Positions 25,570-34,845 are shown, numbered from the stretch's first letter. The stretch: 64,000 nt of DNA from Halorubrum sp. F4 (GCF_027257195.1 NZ_JAPDFS010000007.1:1-64000); one strand, 5' to 3'. Numbers and translations are program-made. The notes: generated by a model not told the origin, from the letters alone.

Positions 25570-26934
25570 ATGGCTGTACTGGACGACCTCTCGGGATTCG
25601 AGTTCGAGGACTTGATGGAGGACGTCTTCCGGAACCTCGGCTACGAAAACGTCCGCCAGGCCGAGCGGACGGCCGACGAGGGGCGCGACGTCATCATGGA
25701 GGAGATCGTCGACGGCACGCGACGGGCGATCATCGTCGAGTGCAAGCACACCGGGACGGTCGGCCGGCCGGTCGTCCAGAAGCTGCACTCGGCCATCGCG
25801 ACGTTCGACTTCGACGGCCCGAAGCGAGGGATGGTCGCCACCACAGGTCGATTTACGAACCCTGCCGAGGAGTACGCAGATCGGCTCCAGCGGAACGATG
25901 ATCCCTTTCCCATCGAGCTGATCGACGGCGAGGACCTCCGGGAGATCGCCGACGAGATCGGTCTCGATCTCTACAACGGCCGCATCGAGATCCTCTGTGA
26001 CGAGACGCTCCGGCCGTACGACCCGGCGGCGGATGTCGACGCACCTGTCCAGGAGGCGTTCCGCGACATCGAGAACATCGAGGCTGCGGATCTGCCGGTG
26101 CCGCACTCGCAAGTGACGTTCCGACCGGTGGTTGCGATCACCGCCGACACGAACGCTGTATTCGAGACCTCCGTCGGTGTCATCCACCGGATCAACGACC
26201 GCACACAGTTCGTTGTCCACGCTGAACGCGGCCATCCGAAGGTGGCCAACGACGATGTCGCGACGCTGGTCACCGAGAACTTCCACGCGACGGTTCCCCT
26301 CGATAGCGGGCAGTTTACCGAGGTATTCGACGACGTCGATGAGCGCCGGTTCGGCCAGACCCAAACGGAGTACAAGGAGTGGGCTGTTGACCGCCTCCAG
26401 GACTACCACACGACGACAGTGACCTACACCGGCGACAATAACGTCACGTACAACAAGACGTGTGAGCCGAATCTCTCGGACATCTCAGTGCAATCGATTG
26501 AGCCGGTGTATCTACCTGAGGTTCGACAGACGACCGACCTCGGAGAGTACACCTATCCCTACGAGTACTACGCGGCAGGGCCGTCCAGAGTGACCGAAGA
26601 GGACGGCATCCATCGGTGCGTCCACTGCGAGACGAGTGGCGTCGACGAGACGTACACCTACTGTCCGAACTGCGGGGCGATCGCCTGCGACACCCACAGC
26701 AAGACCGAACGGCTCGAAGGGGAGCCGGTCTGTACCGGCTGTGCGGTGACCGAACGGTTCGCGCTGAAGACGAAGTACTTCTACGACGAACAGAATCTCG
26801 AGGCGTTCCGCGAGGAGTACGCCGAGATGCCGATCCACGAGAAGGCGATGGAGAACAAGCTGCTGGCTGGCGGGAGCGTGGTTGCGACGCTGCTGCTCGT
26901 CGTCGGACTACTCGTGATCGGCGGCATCATCTAA
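25570..26934 (+). CDS. Mrr-like restriction endonuclease domain membrane protein
   Basis: This 454-residue protein begins with an Mrr_cat-type nuclease domain: FEDLMEDVFRNLGYENV, then DEGRDVIM (Asp) and IIVECKHTG (Glu-x-Lys), the PD-(D/E)XK catalytic set. After a central unassigned region there are zinc-binding Cys pairs (CVHCETSG, YTYCPNCGAIACDTHS, CTGC) around 355-410 and a C-terminal transmembrane helix (about 430-453). It may cut modified or foreign DNA near the membrane. The start at 25570 (MAVLDDLSGFEFE) is normal for Mrr proteins. Confidence 0.82.
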   Translation: MAVLDDLSGFEFEDLMEDVFRNLGYENVRQAERTADEGRDVIMEEIVDGTRRAIIVECKHTGTVGRPVVQKLHSAIATFDFDGPKRGMVATTGRFTNPAEEYADRLQRNDDPFPIELIDGEDLREIADEIGLDLYNGRIEILCDETLRPYDPAADVDAPVQEAFRDIENIEAADLPVPHSQVTFRPVVAITADTNAVFETSVGVIHRINDRTQFVVHAERGHPKVANDDVATLVTENFHATVPLDSGQFTEVFDDVDERRFGQTQTEYKEWAVDRLQDYHTTTVTYTGDNNVTYNKTCEPNLSDISVQSIEPVYLPEVRQTTDLGEYTYPYEYYAAGPSRVTEEDGIHRCVHCETSGVDETYTYCPNCGAIACDTHSKTERLEGEPVCTGCAVTERFALKTKYFYDEQNLEAFREEYAEMPIHEKAMENKLLAGGSVVATLLLVVGLLVIGGII

Positions 26935-26970
26935 CCCGTCGCAATTTTCCGCTAGGCTGCGGGGTTACTG

Positions 26971-27921
26971 TTAGGAGACTCCGTACTGCTCTTTGAGTGC
27001 CATATATTCGTCCTTCTTTGGGAGGATGACTGGCAGATCATCTGTCCTGTCGAAGTCGCCCCGAAGTGGCCGATACAACGCTTTCATAGTGGATTCCAGG
27101 TCGTACCACCGTGCGGTCTCGACGAGTGTCTCCTGATCGATGTCCTCCGCCTCGATCAGTAGCATCGAATAGCTGACGCGCCGGGATCCGCTATCCAGAA
27201 GGAGCGTATGGCATACGACTTCAGCAGGCGTTAGCTCCTCGTCCGGAGCATACCAGAACGGAGGCTCGCCGGCGAGGAAAAACTGTAGACCATACGCTGC
27301 AAACCGGCCCAGTCCGGTCATCTCCCAGTCCGGAGCTGCTTGGAGTGCGTCCGTATCCTCGTCGGTCTGCAGGCGAACGAGTGCTCGCTTCGGATCGCAC
27401 CACGCGATCGTGGCACTGGGGGCGATTTCCCGGACTCGTGCTCGATGTTCGTGTTCTACGGCGGCCTGAGCGAACGCCAACAGCGGCGAGACCTCGTCAT
27501 GAAGGGCGTACTTCGGATCGGATCTGGAGAGTAGTGCTCGGTGCTTGAGCGGCGATAACGCGCTGTGGACGCCTTGTCGAGTGATTCCGAGCCGGTCTGC
27601 GATATCAGCGATGTAACGTGGTCTATCGAGATACCAACACACGCGGAGTGTGGCTGGGGAGAGCAGTTCCGTCCAGTCCACGTGGCTGAACTCCGACTGC
27701 AGCGTTCGATACGCTTCGGCGACGGGATGTTCCGCGATGCGGACACGACGCTGATTGCTGGACCCACGGGTTTCTGTGAGCATTCCCCCTGCGAGCAATT
27801 CGTCGAGTACGTCGTACAGATGTTCTCGTGAATATCCGGTTTCGGTCGCGAGTTCCTCCGGTGTTGCTTCACGGCCGGTCCTCAGCGCGTCAAGCACAGC
27901 GAGTCCGGCCTTCGAAATCAT
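26971..27921 (-). CDS. Winged-helix transcriptional regulator
   Basis: This 316-residue protein has two wHTH-like segments: residues 1-60 (AVLDALRTGREATPEELATETGYSREHLYDVLDELLAGG) and about 90-150 (RYIADIADRLGITRQGVHSALSPLKHRALL). The rest is unassigned. The promoter contains an inverted repeat around a TATA box (27934-27966), suggesting autoregulation. Upstream in-frame Met codons lie beyond that promoter, so 27921 is the start. Confidence 0.8.
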   Translation of the reverse strand: MISKAGLAVLDALRTGREATPEELATETGYSREHLYDVLDELLAGGMLTETRGSSNQRRVRIAEHPVAEAYRTLQSEFSHVDWTELLSPATLRVCWYLDRPRYIADIADRLGITRQGVHSALSPLKHRALLSRSDPKYALHDEVSPLLAFAQAAVEHEHRARVREIAPSATIAWCDPKRALVRLQTDEDTDALQAAPDWEMTGLGRFAAYGLQFFLAGEPPFWYAPDEELTPAEVVCHTLLLDSGSRRVSYSMLLIEAEDIDQETLVETARWYDLESTMKALYRPLRGDFDRTDDLPVILPKKDEYMALKEQYGVS

Positions 27922-27933
27922 CTGGGTCTTTCT

Positions 27934-27966
27934 AAATCCTAAATATATAAATACGATTTGGGATTT
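27934..27966. promoter_or_regulatory. Operator overlapping the wHTH gene promoter
   Basis: AAATCCTAAAT and ATTTGGGATTT arms (one mismatch) flank ATATAAATACG, which contains the TATA box. The start codon is 13 bp downstream of the left arm. This reads as a repressor site on the core promoter. Confidence 0.65.
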
Positions 27967-28550
27967 TACTTGACGATAGCTTCGTCCCGAACCAGTTCTG
28001 CGAGCGCGTCCTCGAGCGACCCGTGGAACTGCCAGCTCGCCTGCTCGAAGGCCTCGTCGGTCGGGCCGTCCCAGCGGGGGAACGCGGAGTGACCGCTCAC
28101 TTTGACGGTCCACTCGGTCGGCTCGTCGAACGGGTTCTCCGTCGGGAGTTCGACGACGTAGAGGTACTCCTCGTCGCCGTGGATGCCGTCGGCCGGATTC
28201 TCGACGCCGTGGCCCAGCAGGAACAGCGGCTGGTCGAGATGCTCCATATTGGATGGCTCAAGGAGATCCGCTGGCTGAGCCGCGTCGATCGTTCGCTCTG
28301 GGTCGCCATCCAGATAGAGGTCGACCGTCGAGAGCTTGTCGAGGAACACGAAGGTCGCCGCCGTGTAGCCCGGTCCGCGTTCGGCGCGGGTCGCATCGAG
28401 CAGCTCTTTCAGCTGTGCGAGATCTCGGAGGACGCTCCCCGGGTAGCCGTCCGAATGCCGGTACACCTGCGCGACGCGGTCGGCGCTGCCATCTGTCTCA
28501 TCGGTCTGTTCGACTCGTTGGACGAATCGGAGTTGGCTCCGTGTCGACAT
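27966..28550 (-). CDS. Hypothetical acidic protein
   Basis: This 194-residue protein (MSTRSQLRFVQRVEQTD ... RDEAIVK) has blocks VYRHSDGYPGSVLRDLAQLKELL and FVFLDKLSTVDLYLDG. I recall similar proteins of unknown function on haloarchaeal plasmids. The start at 28550 lies just after leader L10; the stop borders the operator of the wHTH gene. Confidence 0.7.
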   Translation of the reverse strand: MSTRSQLRFVQRVEQTDETDGSADRVAQVYRHSDGYPGSVLRDLAQLKELLDATRAERGPGYTAATFVFLDKLSTVDLYLDGDPERTIDAAQPADLLEPSNMEHLDQPLFLLGHGVENPADGIHGDEEYLYVVELPTENPFDEPTEWTVKVSGHSAFPRWDGPTDEAFEQASWQFHGSLEDALAELVRDEAIVK

Positions 28551-28560
28551 CGGTACTCGC

Positions 28561-28608
28561 CGGCGCGTGTGCGCCGGCACCCATCGCCGGCGCTGAAACA
28601 ACACCACA
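28561..28608 (-). promoter_or_regulatory. 5' leader hairpin L10
   Basis: Coding strand: GTTGTTTCA, then GCGCCGGC-GATGGGT-GCCGGCGC and a further CGCGCCGGCG arm. About 25 bp of the core are identical to leader L12. Confidence 0.72.
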
Positions 28609-28632
28609 CAGTCGTAGCGGGATTGCAATCCG

Positions 28633-29029
28633 TTACGCGAGATGTGACACCTCGTCTGGTTCCTCCACGTCGTCGAATTCACCACGCTCGACCGGCTCCC
28701 AATCCTCCCCAGGTGCTGGACTCCACCAGTCGACTTTGTAGGCCCCCGGTGCCCCGAGGATTTTCACCCGTGCCGAGCCGTCAGGCAGGTCGCGACGGAG
28801 CTTCTCGTCGACGTGAAGGTTCCACGTCGAGTCGGTATCGAAGCACGCGAGCACAGCCTCCTCGTAGCCACGGTTTTTCTCGGGACTCTCGGAGGACGAC
28901 TTGCGTGTTACAGTTCTTGCAGAACACTCCCTCGAAGGGAATGTGGGTGAACACTTCCTGCCCGCAGACGGGGCACCAGAGGAACTCGAACAGTGCCTCG
29001 CTGTGTCGGTCGAGTACTTCGAGACTCAT
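28633..29029 (-). pseudogene. Frameshifted zinc-ribbon plasmid protein
   Basis: The N-terminal part (start MSLEVLDRHSEALFEF at 29029) has a zinc ribbon, CPVCGQEV then CKNC. The sensible frame then moves by one base at a run of five A on the coding strand (28874-28878): reading four A gives ESRENRGYEEAVLACFDTD, continuing to the stop at 28633. A downstream ATG-initiated frame alone would lack the ribbon. The intact product would be about 131 residues. Either a sequencing homopolymer error or a recent loss; nothing else is damaged. Confidence 0.8.
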
Positions 29030-29043
29030 TGTTGGACCGACCC

Positions 29044-29094
29044 GGTTCGACCGGGTCACTCTCTCCGCCCCGGCCGAAAAACACCCTGCGTGTG
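29044..29094 (-). promoter_or_regulatory. 5' leader hairpin L11
   Basis: Coding strand: GTGTTTTTC, then GGCCGGGGCGG, then a second hairpin ACCCGGT-cga-ACCGGGT, 14 bp before the start of the zinc-ribbon gene. A variant member of the family. Confidence 0.55.
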
Positions 29095-29101
29095 TACGTT
29101 C

Positions 29102-29467
29102 TCAGCGTTCAGGGCCGTAGACGATGCGCGATGGGGCTTCGTACCCACAGTCCGGGCAGTCGTACCAACGCTGTACCGTCGCTCCATCAGCTGTCTTCTC
29201 GCCGACGAGAACGTCATCGTTCGGACACTCCGGACAGCTCAGTTCGGGCGCTGGCCGCTCCCGAAGTGCATCTCGGAACGTCGTCGCCTCCTTCGTCTCG
29301 AAGCCTCGCGACCAGACCGGGTAGCCGTCGACGAGGATCGCCCCGCGCCACTTGTACCGGTATGAGTCCGGCGTCCGGTGTAGGACGGCGCGTGCTCCGG
29401 TCTCGGTGTTCCGATACGCGAGTGTTGGTGTACGACTCTCCCGGGACCAATTGGTGATTCTGGGCAT
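29102..29467 (-). CDS. Zinc-ribbon plasmid protein
   Basis: This 121-residue protein has an N-terminal beta-rich part (TLAYRNTETGARAVLHRTPDSYRYKWRGAILVDGYP) and a C-terminal zinc ribbon (CPECPNDDVLVG ... YDCPDCGYE). It is 6 bp downstream of the previous minus-strand gene's stop and probably co-transcribed. The family is widespread on haloarchaeal plasmids as I remember, with no known role. Confidence 0.72.
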   Translation of the reverse strand: MPRITNWSRESRTPTLAYRNTETGARAVLHRTPDSYRYKWRGAILVDGYPVWSRGFETKEATTFRDALRERPAPELSCPECPNDDVLVGEKTADGATVQRWYDCPDCGYEAPSRIVYGPER

Positions 29468-29473
29468 TGTCAG

Positions 29474-29974
29474 TCAGAAGTGAACGTCTGCGGGGACGAT
29501 CCAGAGCGTCTGGCTGTCCTCGTCTTCCTCGAGGACACGATCGAGCTGATCGCGGTGGCGAATCCCCATCGCGTGCTGGTCGTACATCGGGACTGATGGT
29601 CCCTCGTAGGCGCCGACCTGATGGAACGCATGTCGGGCGAGATCCTCGTCGCGCATGATCGCCTCGTCGCTGAGCTCGTCGAGCGCCTCCTTCACCCGGT
29701 CGAGATTCCGCTGAAACTCCTCTTTCGTGGCCTTCCAAGCCCGGTCGATCAGTTCACCACCCTCCTCTGAGTTTATCGGTGCTGCCGTCGGCAGATCTCC
29801 CCAGCGAGCCTTCCCGGCGACCGTCGTATCCTCCTCGTCGAAAGTACAGTAGTAATCAAACACGGCGCAGCCGTGGGGATTCGCCCCGACGAGACGGTCG
29901 AAGACTGCTTTCCCTTCGACCAGAGCGTCGTGCCGTGTCGGTGCCTCGACTAACGCGTAGATGACCATATGCAT
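29474..29974 (-). CDS. Conserved hypothetical protein
   Basis: This 166-residue protein (MHMVIYALVEAPTRHDALVEGKAVFDRLVGANP ... TLWIVPADVHF) looks like an alpha/beta domain. A GAGGTGA ribosome-binding site lies 7 bp upstream of the ATG at 29974. It heads a three-gene run with the two zinc-ribbon genes behind leader L12. No motif gives a function. Confidence 0.7.
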   Translation of the reverse strand: MHMVIYALVEAPTRHDALVEGKAVFDRLVGANPHGCAVFDYYCTFDEEDTTVAGKARWGDLPTAAPINSEEGGELIDRAWKATKEEFQRNLDRVKEALDELSDEAIMRDEDLARHAFHQVGAYEGPSVPMYDQHAMGIRHRDQLDRVLEEDEDSQTLWIVPADVHF

Positions 29975-30029
29975 CTTTGTTCACCTCGGAGCGCCGACTC
30001 ACCGGGCGCTGCTCGGCTTTGTCTGCTCG

Positions 30030-30066
30030 GTGCGCCGGCACCCATCGCCGGCGCTCGAAAAACCTC
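30030..30066 (-). promoter_or_regulatory. 5' leader hairpin L12
   Basis: Coding strand: GGTTTTTCGA, then GCGCCGGC-GATGGGT-GCCGGCGC, nearly the same as L10. It lies 56 bp upstream of the ATG. Confidence 0.72.
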
Positions 30067-30083
30067 GCTTCGGGAGACCGCGT

Positions 30084-30506
30084 TCAGGAATCGGCAGTCT
30101 GCTCGACGGTGATCGTCAGGTCGCCCGACTCGTAGTCGGCCTCGAAGTCGGTGCTGAACGCGTCGGAGTCGTAGGCGGCGTGGTAGGCACGGTGCAGTTC
30201 GAGCGACCCGGTCGCCTTGAAGTGGAAGAACGCGGCCGCCGTGTAGGGTTGGCTCTGGGTTTCGATCTGCGTCTCGACAGAGGCCGGGAGCGCGATTTGT
30301 GGTGTGTCCGTATCGATACTCGTAGCGAACGCCTTCGCTTCCTCGACGGTCGCCTGCGAATGTGCGGGTGTCTCGCCGGTGAGCACGTTTACCGGCGTCT
30401 CGGTATCGTCAGTGAACAGGACATCGTGGAAGGTGCGCGTCCCGAGGACTGCGTCGGGACTTAACTCGCAATCGTGGAGTGGATCGTCGTCTGGATTCTC
30501 GGGCAT
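30084..30506 (-). CDS. Conserved hypothetical protein
   Basis: This 140-residue acidic protein (MPENPDDDPLHDCEL ... ITVEQTADS) has FHFKATGSLELHRAYHAAYDSD near the C-terminus. Start at ATG 30506; an in-frame TTG just before it is ignored. A weaker T-rich and hairpin leader (stem TGGGGC/GCCCCA, 30514-30550) precedes it. Confidence 0.65.
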   Translation of the reverse strand: MPENPDDDPLHDCELSPDAVLGTRTFHDVLFTDDTETPVNVLTGETPAHSQATVEEAKAFATSIDTDTPQIALPASVETQIETQSQPYTAAAFFHFKATGSLELHRAYHAAYDSDAFSTDFEADYESGDLTITVEQTADS

Positions 30507-30626
30507 CAAATCAGAGCCTGCGGTGGGGCTCAGTCTCTACTGCCCCAGACAAACTGCAAATTGTCTCGATAGAGCGCAGGAAAGTCGCGAAAGAGGAGCG
30601 TCCTGCCCGCACTTCCCGCCGCAGAG

Positions 30627-32990
30627 TCAGGTGTCGGAGAACCGATCGGGCTCGATTCGCGACAACCGCATCGCGTTCCCGGTGACACCGAGGCTCATCC
30701 CCATATCACCGACAACGACCGCCAACGCAACGCTGACCAGCCCCAGTGGCACGCCCAGCGCGAGCAGGAACTTCACGCCGAGACTCGCCCAGATGTTCTG
30801 CCGGATCACCCCGTTGGCCGTATGCGACAGGTCGTACAGGTACGGGAGTTTCCCGACGTCGTCGCCCATCAACGCAATATCGGCCGTCTCGAGAGCGGTG
30901 TCGGTGCCGGCCGCGCCCATCGCGATGCCGACCTCCGCGGTGGCGAGCGCGGGCGCGTCGTTGATGCCGTCACCGACCATCGCGACATCACCGTACTCTG
31001 CCTGTAACTCCTCGACAGCGTCGACCTTCTCGTCGGGCAGGAGTTCTGCGCGATACTCGTCGACCCCGACCTGCTCGGCGATTGCGCGGGCGGTGCCCTC
31101 GTTGTCGCCGGTGAGCATCACCACGCGCTCGACGCCCAGCTCGTGCAGGCGTTCGACGGCCCGCTTCGAGGCCGGGCGAACCTCGTCGGCGATGGCGATC
31201 GCACCCAGCAGTTTCGACTCCGTCCCGACGATAACGACAGTCTTGCCCTCCCGCTCCAGCGCGGAGAGGGCATCCTCGGCGAACGCCCCGTTCTCGCCCT
31301 CGGTCGCCTCTTCCGTCATAACGCCGCCGTCCGTCTCGCGGCGTGCCCGAGCGAGGTCGAAGCCCAGTTCCTCGAAGAGCGCGGGCTTGCCCGCATAGTA
31401 CGTCTCGCCGCCGATCTCGCCGCGGATGCCCTTCCCAGTGAGGCTCTCGAAACCCGTCGGGTCGGGCAGGTTGCCCACGCCCGCCTCCTCAGCACGGGCG
31501 AGAATCGCCGTAGCAATGGGATGCTCACTGCGCTGCTCCAGCCCAGCGGCGCGACGGAGCAGATCGTCCTCCGTAGTGTCACCCACCGGAACGACGTCGG
31601 TGACGGCGAGTTCGCCCTTGGTGAGCGTCCCGGTCTTGTCGACGGCGACGGCGTCGACCTCGCCCATCGCTTCCAGGTAATTTCCGCCCTTGATCAGGAC
31701 GCCGTTCTTCGCGGCGCTCGTGATGCCCGACACCACCGAGACGGGTGTGGAGATGACGAACGCACACGGGCAGGCGATCACCAGCAGCGTGAGCCCACGG
31801 ATGAACCACGTCTGCCAGTCGCCCGCGAAGGTGAACCCGTAACCGGCTAGGTCCACCGCCACCGGATCAGCGATAACCAGCGGCGGGATAGCGGCGGTCA
31901 GGATTGCCAGCACGACGACGAGGGGTGTGTAGTAGCCGGAGAAGCTGTCGACGAACTGCTCAGACTCGGTCTTCTTCGCCTGTGCGCCCTGTACCATTTC
32001 GATAATACGCGAGAGCGTCGAATCGCCAGCGGTCGAGGTGACCTCTACCTCGAGGTACCCCTCTTCGTTGATCGCGCCGGCGTACACCTCGTCGCCGGTG
32101 GTCTTGTCGACGGGGACGCTCTCGCCCGTGATCGGCGACTGGTCGACTGCACTCTCGCCTTCGATGACCGTCCCGTCGAGCGGAATCTTGTCGCCAGGGC
32201 GGACGACGACGGTCTCGCCAACGTCGACCTCCTCGACGGAAACGGTCACTTCCTCACCATCGCGACGGACGGTCGCCTCGTCGGGCGAGAGTTCCATCAG
32301 CTCGCGCAGAGAATCCCGTGCCCTGTCCATCGCATAGTCCTCGAGCAGTTCGGCGATGCTGAACAGGACGGCCAGCGTCGCGGCCTCGACGAAGTAGCCG
32401 ATGCCGGTTGCGGCGATGATCGCTGTCCCCATCAGGAGGTCGATGTCGAGGCTTCGGTTCTTCGCGGAGTAGTACCCGCTGCGGACGACCGGGATGCCAC
32501 TGGCCGCGACGGCACCGAGGAACAGGACATCTGCGATGTGTAGCGGGTAGTCGAGGATGCTCGCTATCGCGACGTTCTGGCCGGTGAGAAGGAACTCGAA
32601 GACTAGACCAAGGATGACGAACGCTGCGCCGAGCCACGTCTTCTTCGCGCGAGAACTCGTCCAGACCTCCGAAGGTGGCGCGATATCGACGCCGTCGGCA
32701 GACTCGTCGGTTTCGTCGTCTGCTCCGCCGATCACGTCATAGCCGGCGGCTTCGATCGCCGCGACGACGTCGGCTTTGGTAGTCCGGTCCGGATCGTACT
32801 TGATGGTAGCTGTCCCGGTGGTCGGCTGGAGCGTGGCCTCAACGACGCCGTCGACGCGCTGGAGGCTCTTGTCGACTTTTTGCGCACACGACGGACAGTC
32901 CATCTCGGGGACCGTGAGACGGGCAGTCAACTCCCGCTGCCCGCCGCCGTTCGGTGGTCCCGCTGTATCCACATCGGAATTCTCTGTCAT
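30627..32990 (-). CDS. zntA: Zn/Cd/Pb P1B-2-type ATPase (ZntA-like)
   Basis: This 787-residue pump has an HMA domain (EMDCPSC, Cys32 and Cys35), TGES (288-291), transmembrane CPC (407-409), AAKNGVLIKGGNYLE, and DKTGT (451-455). The C-terminal helices carry KFLLALG and GDMGMSL, the Lys and Asp typical of group P1B-2 (Zn, Cd, Pb export). ATG at 32990 follows GAGGTG directly; a much longer upstream frame runs into the regulator gene and is not credible. The Bat-type regulator upstream likely controls it. Confidence 0.92.
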   Translation of the reverse strand: MTENSDVDTAGPPNGGGQRELTARLTVPEMDCPSCAQKVDKSLQRVDGVVEATLQPTTGTATIKYDPDRTTKADVVAAIEAAGYDVIGGADDETDESADGVDIAPPSEVWTSSRAKKTWLGAAFVILGLVFEFLLTGQNVAIASILDYPLHIADVLFLGAVAASGIPVVRSGYYSAKNRSLDIDLLMGTAIIAATGIGYFVEAATLAVLFSIAELLEDYAMDRARDSLRELMELSPDEATVRRDGEEVTVSVEEVDVGETVVVRPGDKIPLDGTVIEGESAVDQSPITGESVPVDKTTGDEVYAGAINEEGYLEVEVTSTAGDSTLSRIIEMVQGAQAKKTESEQFVDSFSGYYTPLVVVLAILTAAIPPLVIADPVAVDLAGYGFTFAGDWQTWFIRGLTLLVIACPCAFVISTPVSVVSGITSAAKNGVLIKGGNYLEAMGEVDAVAVDKTGTLTKGELAVTDVVPVGDTTEDDLLRRAAGLEQRSEHPIATAILARAEEAGVGNLPDPTGFESLTGKGIRGEIGGETYYAGKPALFEELGFDLARARRETDGGVMTEEATEGENGAFAEDALSALEREGKTVVIVGTESKLLGAIAIADEVRPASKRAVERLHELGVERVVMLTGDNEGTARAIAEQVGVDEYRAELLPDEKVDAVEELQAEYGDVAMVGDGINDAPALATAEVGIAMGAAGTDTALETADIALMGDDVGKLPYLYDLSHTANGVIRQNIWASLGVKFLLALGVPLGLVSVALAVVVGDMGMSLGVTGNAMRLSRIEPDRFSDT

Positions 32991-33049
32991 CACCTCACGG
33001 TAGGAGCGGGAGTTCGATATGTCTTTGTTGGAATATTCCAACCGCGGTG

Positions 33050-33799
33050 TCAGTGCGATGCCAGCCGTTCTTCCGCTACCCGCTCGCCGGCGACGTGTTG
33101 CTTCGCCAAATGTTCTTCCGCCCGACGGAGCCGGTAGGTAAGTGTTGACCGAGGCACGTCGAGATGCTCGGCCAACTCGCCGACATCGACCTCGCGGGGC
33201 GACTCGTAGTAGCCGTGTTCGACGGCGGCTTGGAGGGCGGCTTCCTGCGCCGGGGGTAATCCGCTCGGTGTTTCGTCGCTTCCTCCAGCTGCTGTCGTCG
33301 TGTCCGCGGTGCGGAGCATCTCCATCTGAGCGCATTCTTCGACGGCAACCTCGAGGGAGTCGAAGAATGCCGCCACGTCGCCGTCGCCCGAGTGGATGAG
33401 TCGCCACGTGTAGTGGCGGCCCTCATGACGGGTCTCGAACAGCACGCCGTCCCCGAGATGGTCGCGGGCGATGTGGGGAACCGAGGCGCAGGTGGGGGTT
33501 CGCTCCCAGTCGGAGTAGAGGACGAGCGTGTCGTCCGTGCGGTCAAGGACGCGGGTGGTCTGGGTGGCGCCGCAGTCCTCGGTGGCGAGACAGTCGGCGT
33601 AGTAGTCGCTGTTTCGAAACGCGTCCTCGATGGCGTCGAGTGCGTCCGGAGTGCCGGTGGCATGGTCGACTCGCCAAAGTTGGTCGGCAGTCGCGTGCAA
33701 CGAAAGCGAGCGGACACGGGCGTCGGGGTAGTCGGCAAGGGCATCCGCCACCCTATTGCACCCCGGCTCGTATTCGAGGGCGAAGACGAGTTCGCGCAT
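33050..33799 (-). CDS. Bat/HTH_10-type regulator
   Basis: This 249-residue protein has a C-terminal HTH_10 domain of the bacterio-opsin-activator type: LPPAQEAALQAAVEHGYYESPREVDVGELAEHLDVPRSTLTYRLRRAEEHL. The N-terminal region contains several Cys (for example CLATEDCGATQ, ECAQ) that could sense metal. It lies 59 bp upstream of the ZntA-like gene on the same strand, so it is probably its regulator, and the two form a separate metal cassette. Confidence 0.84.
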   Translation of the reverse strand: MRELVFALEYEPGCNRVADALADYPDARVRSLSLHATADQLWRVDHATGTPDALDAIEDAFRNSDYYADCLATEDCGATQTTRVLDRTDDTLVLYSDWERTPTCASVPHIARDHLGDGVLFETRHEGRHYTWRLIHSGDGDVAAFFDSLEVAVEECAQMEMLRTADTTTAAGGSDETPSGLPPAQEAALQAAVEHGYYESPREVDVGELAEHLDVPRSTLTYRLRRAEEHLAKQHVAGERVAEERLASH

Positions 33800-33860
33800 A
33801 CCCCGTCTACGGCCTCCTCCGACATAACCAATGGCACGGGACTACGTCTACTGGTGAGCA

Positions 33861-34145
33861 TCAGATCACGTCGTTCGGGTCGTGGACCTCCTGCATTCGC
33901 TGCGCTTCGGCCGCGTATTGGTCCTGGAGATCGGGGTCATCAACCGTGCCGAGATTGCCGGGCCCCGCATCGACTGCCGCTGTCGTATCTCGAATATCGG
34001 TGAAGGACGTGAGTGCCCGCTCTTTCCGATAATACTGTTTGCCGTCGGGTGTCGCGTAGGTGAGGATGATTAGGTTCTGTTCATCATCGGAGTAGGTACG
34101 TTCGACGAGCCATACTCGCACCTCGTCATCAGCCCGATCTGACAT
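33861..34145 (-). CDS. Small hypothetical protein
   Basis: This 94-residue protein (MSDRADDEVRVWLVERTYSDDEQNLIILTYATPDG ... HDPNDVI) appears to have a beta-sheet domain. It follows the DUF6735-like gene by 37 bp and is probably in the same transcript. No function recognised. Confidence 0.65.
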   Translation of the reverse strand: MSDRADDEVRVWLVERTYSDDEQNLIILTYATPDGKQYYRKERALTSFTDIRDTTAAVDAGPGNLGTVDDPDLQDQYAAEAQRMQEVHDPNDVI

Positions 34146-34182
34146 ATCCAGACGTTCGTGGGGACTCAGAAAGGGATTGGCG

Positions 34183-34845
34183 TTATAATCGGTCGACTGA
34201 CGCAGTTTTCGACGGTGATTCACCACCAGGGATGCGCAGTTCCTGGCGCTCGCCGACCCACTCGCCGAGCTTCTGTGTGAGGTACTGGCGAGCGGTCGAC
34301 TGGGTGAACACACCCTTGTCGAGCATATCGCCGACGACGTCTTTGAGGGCCGCGAACTGTCCCTGCAGGTGGCCGTCGCCGACCGGCTCGCCGTCGTACC
34401 AGCGCACCGTCGCGAGCGCGCCGTTCCCGACCGTCTCTCCCTGTTCGACTGTCTCCGAGTCGTACTGGAGGCCGAACCATAGTGTCCGGTAGGCGGCTAC
34501 CTCGAATGTCGTCGACACCACGAAGAACGCCTCGTGGTGGAGATAGTCGAGATGGTCCGCGACGATCTCGTCGAGGGTAAGCCCGGTGGCGCAGGGCTTC
34601 GGCTCGACGACCGTCGACGGGCGATCTTCACCGGCGAGGTAGCCATCGACGGCATCTACCTCGAGGCCATCGGCCAGTTCCGCCAGCAGCTGTTTCGCCC
34701 ACTTCGAGTCGGTGTCGTCGCCACCGAACGGTGTTTCAGCCGATATTCGGTGCTTGAGCTTGAGATTCGCTGCACCCCAATGAGAGTAGTGGAGCGTGTA
34801 CTGTCCGTCAGTTCGTTCGTACGCAACGAGTGCGCGGTGGCCCAT
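34183..34845 (-). CDS. DUF6735-like protein
   Basis: This 220-residue protein begins MGHRALVAYERTDGQYTLHYSHWGAANLKLKHRI, which I recall as the DUF6735 signature. Further blocks: GLTLDEIVADHLDYLHHEAFFVVS and YRTLWFGLQYDSET. Function is unknown. The start at 34845 has GAGGTGATTGTTCA upstream and follows leader L14. Confidence 0.78.
   Translation of the reverse strand: MGHRALVAYERTDGQYTLHYSHWGAANLKLKHRISAETPFGGDDTDSKWAKQLLAELADGLEVDAVDGYLAGEDRPSTVVEPKPCATGLTLDEIVADHLDYLHHEAFFVVSTTFEVAAYRTLWFGLQYDSETVEQGETVGNGALATVRWYDGEPVGDGHLQGQFAALKDVVGDMLDKGVFTQSTARQYLTQKLGEWVGERQELRIPGGESPSKTASVDRL

Noticed and set aside
32991..33407. N-terminal extension of the ZntA-like ATPase
   Set aside because: The extra residues overlap the Bat-type regulator gene and are Arg-rich; the ATG at 32990 has a ribosome-binding site and the normal family length.
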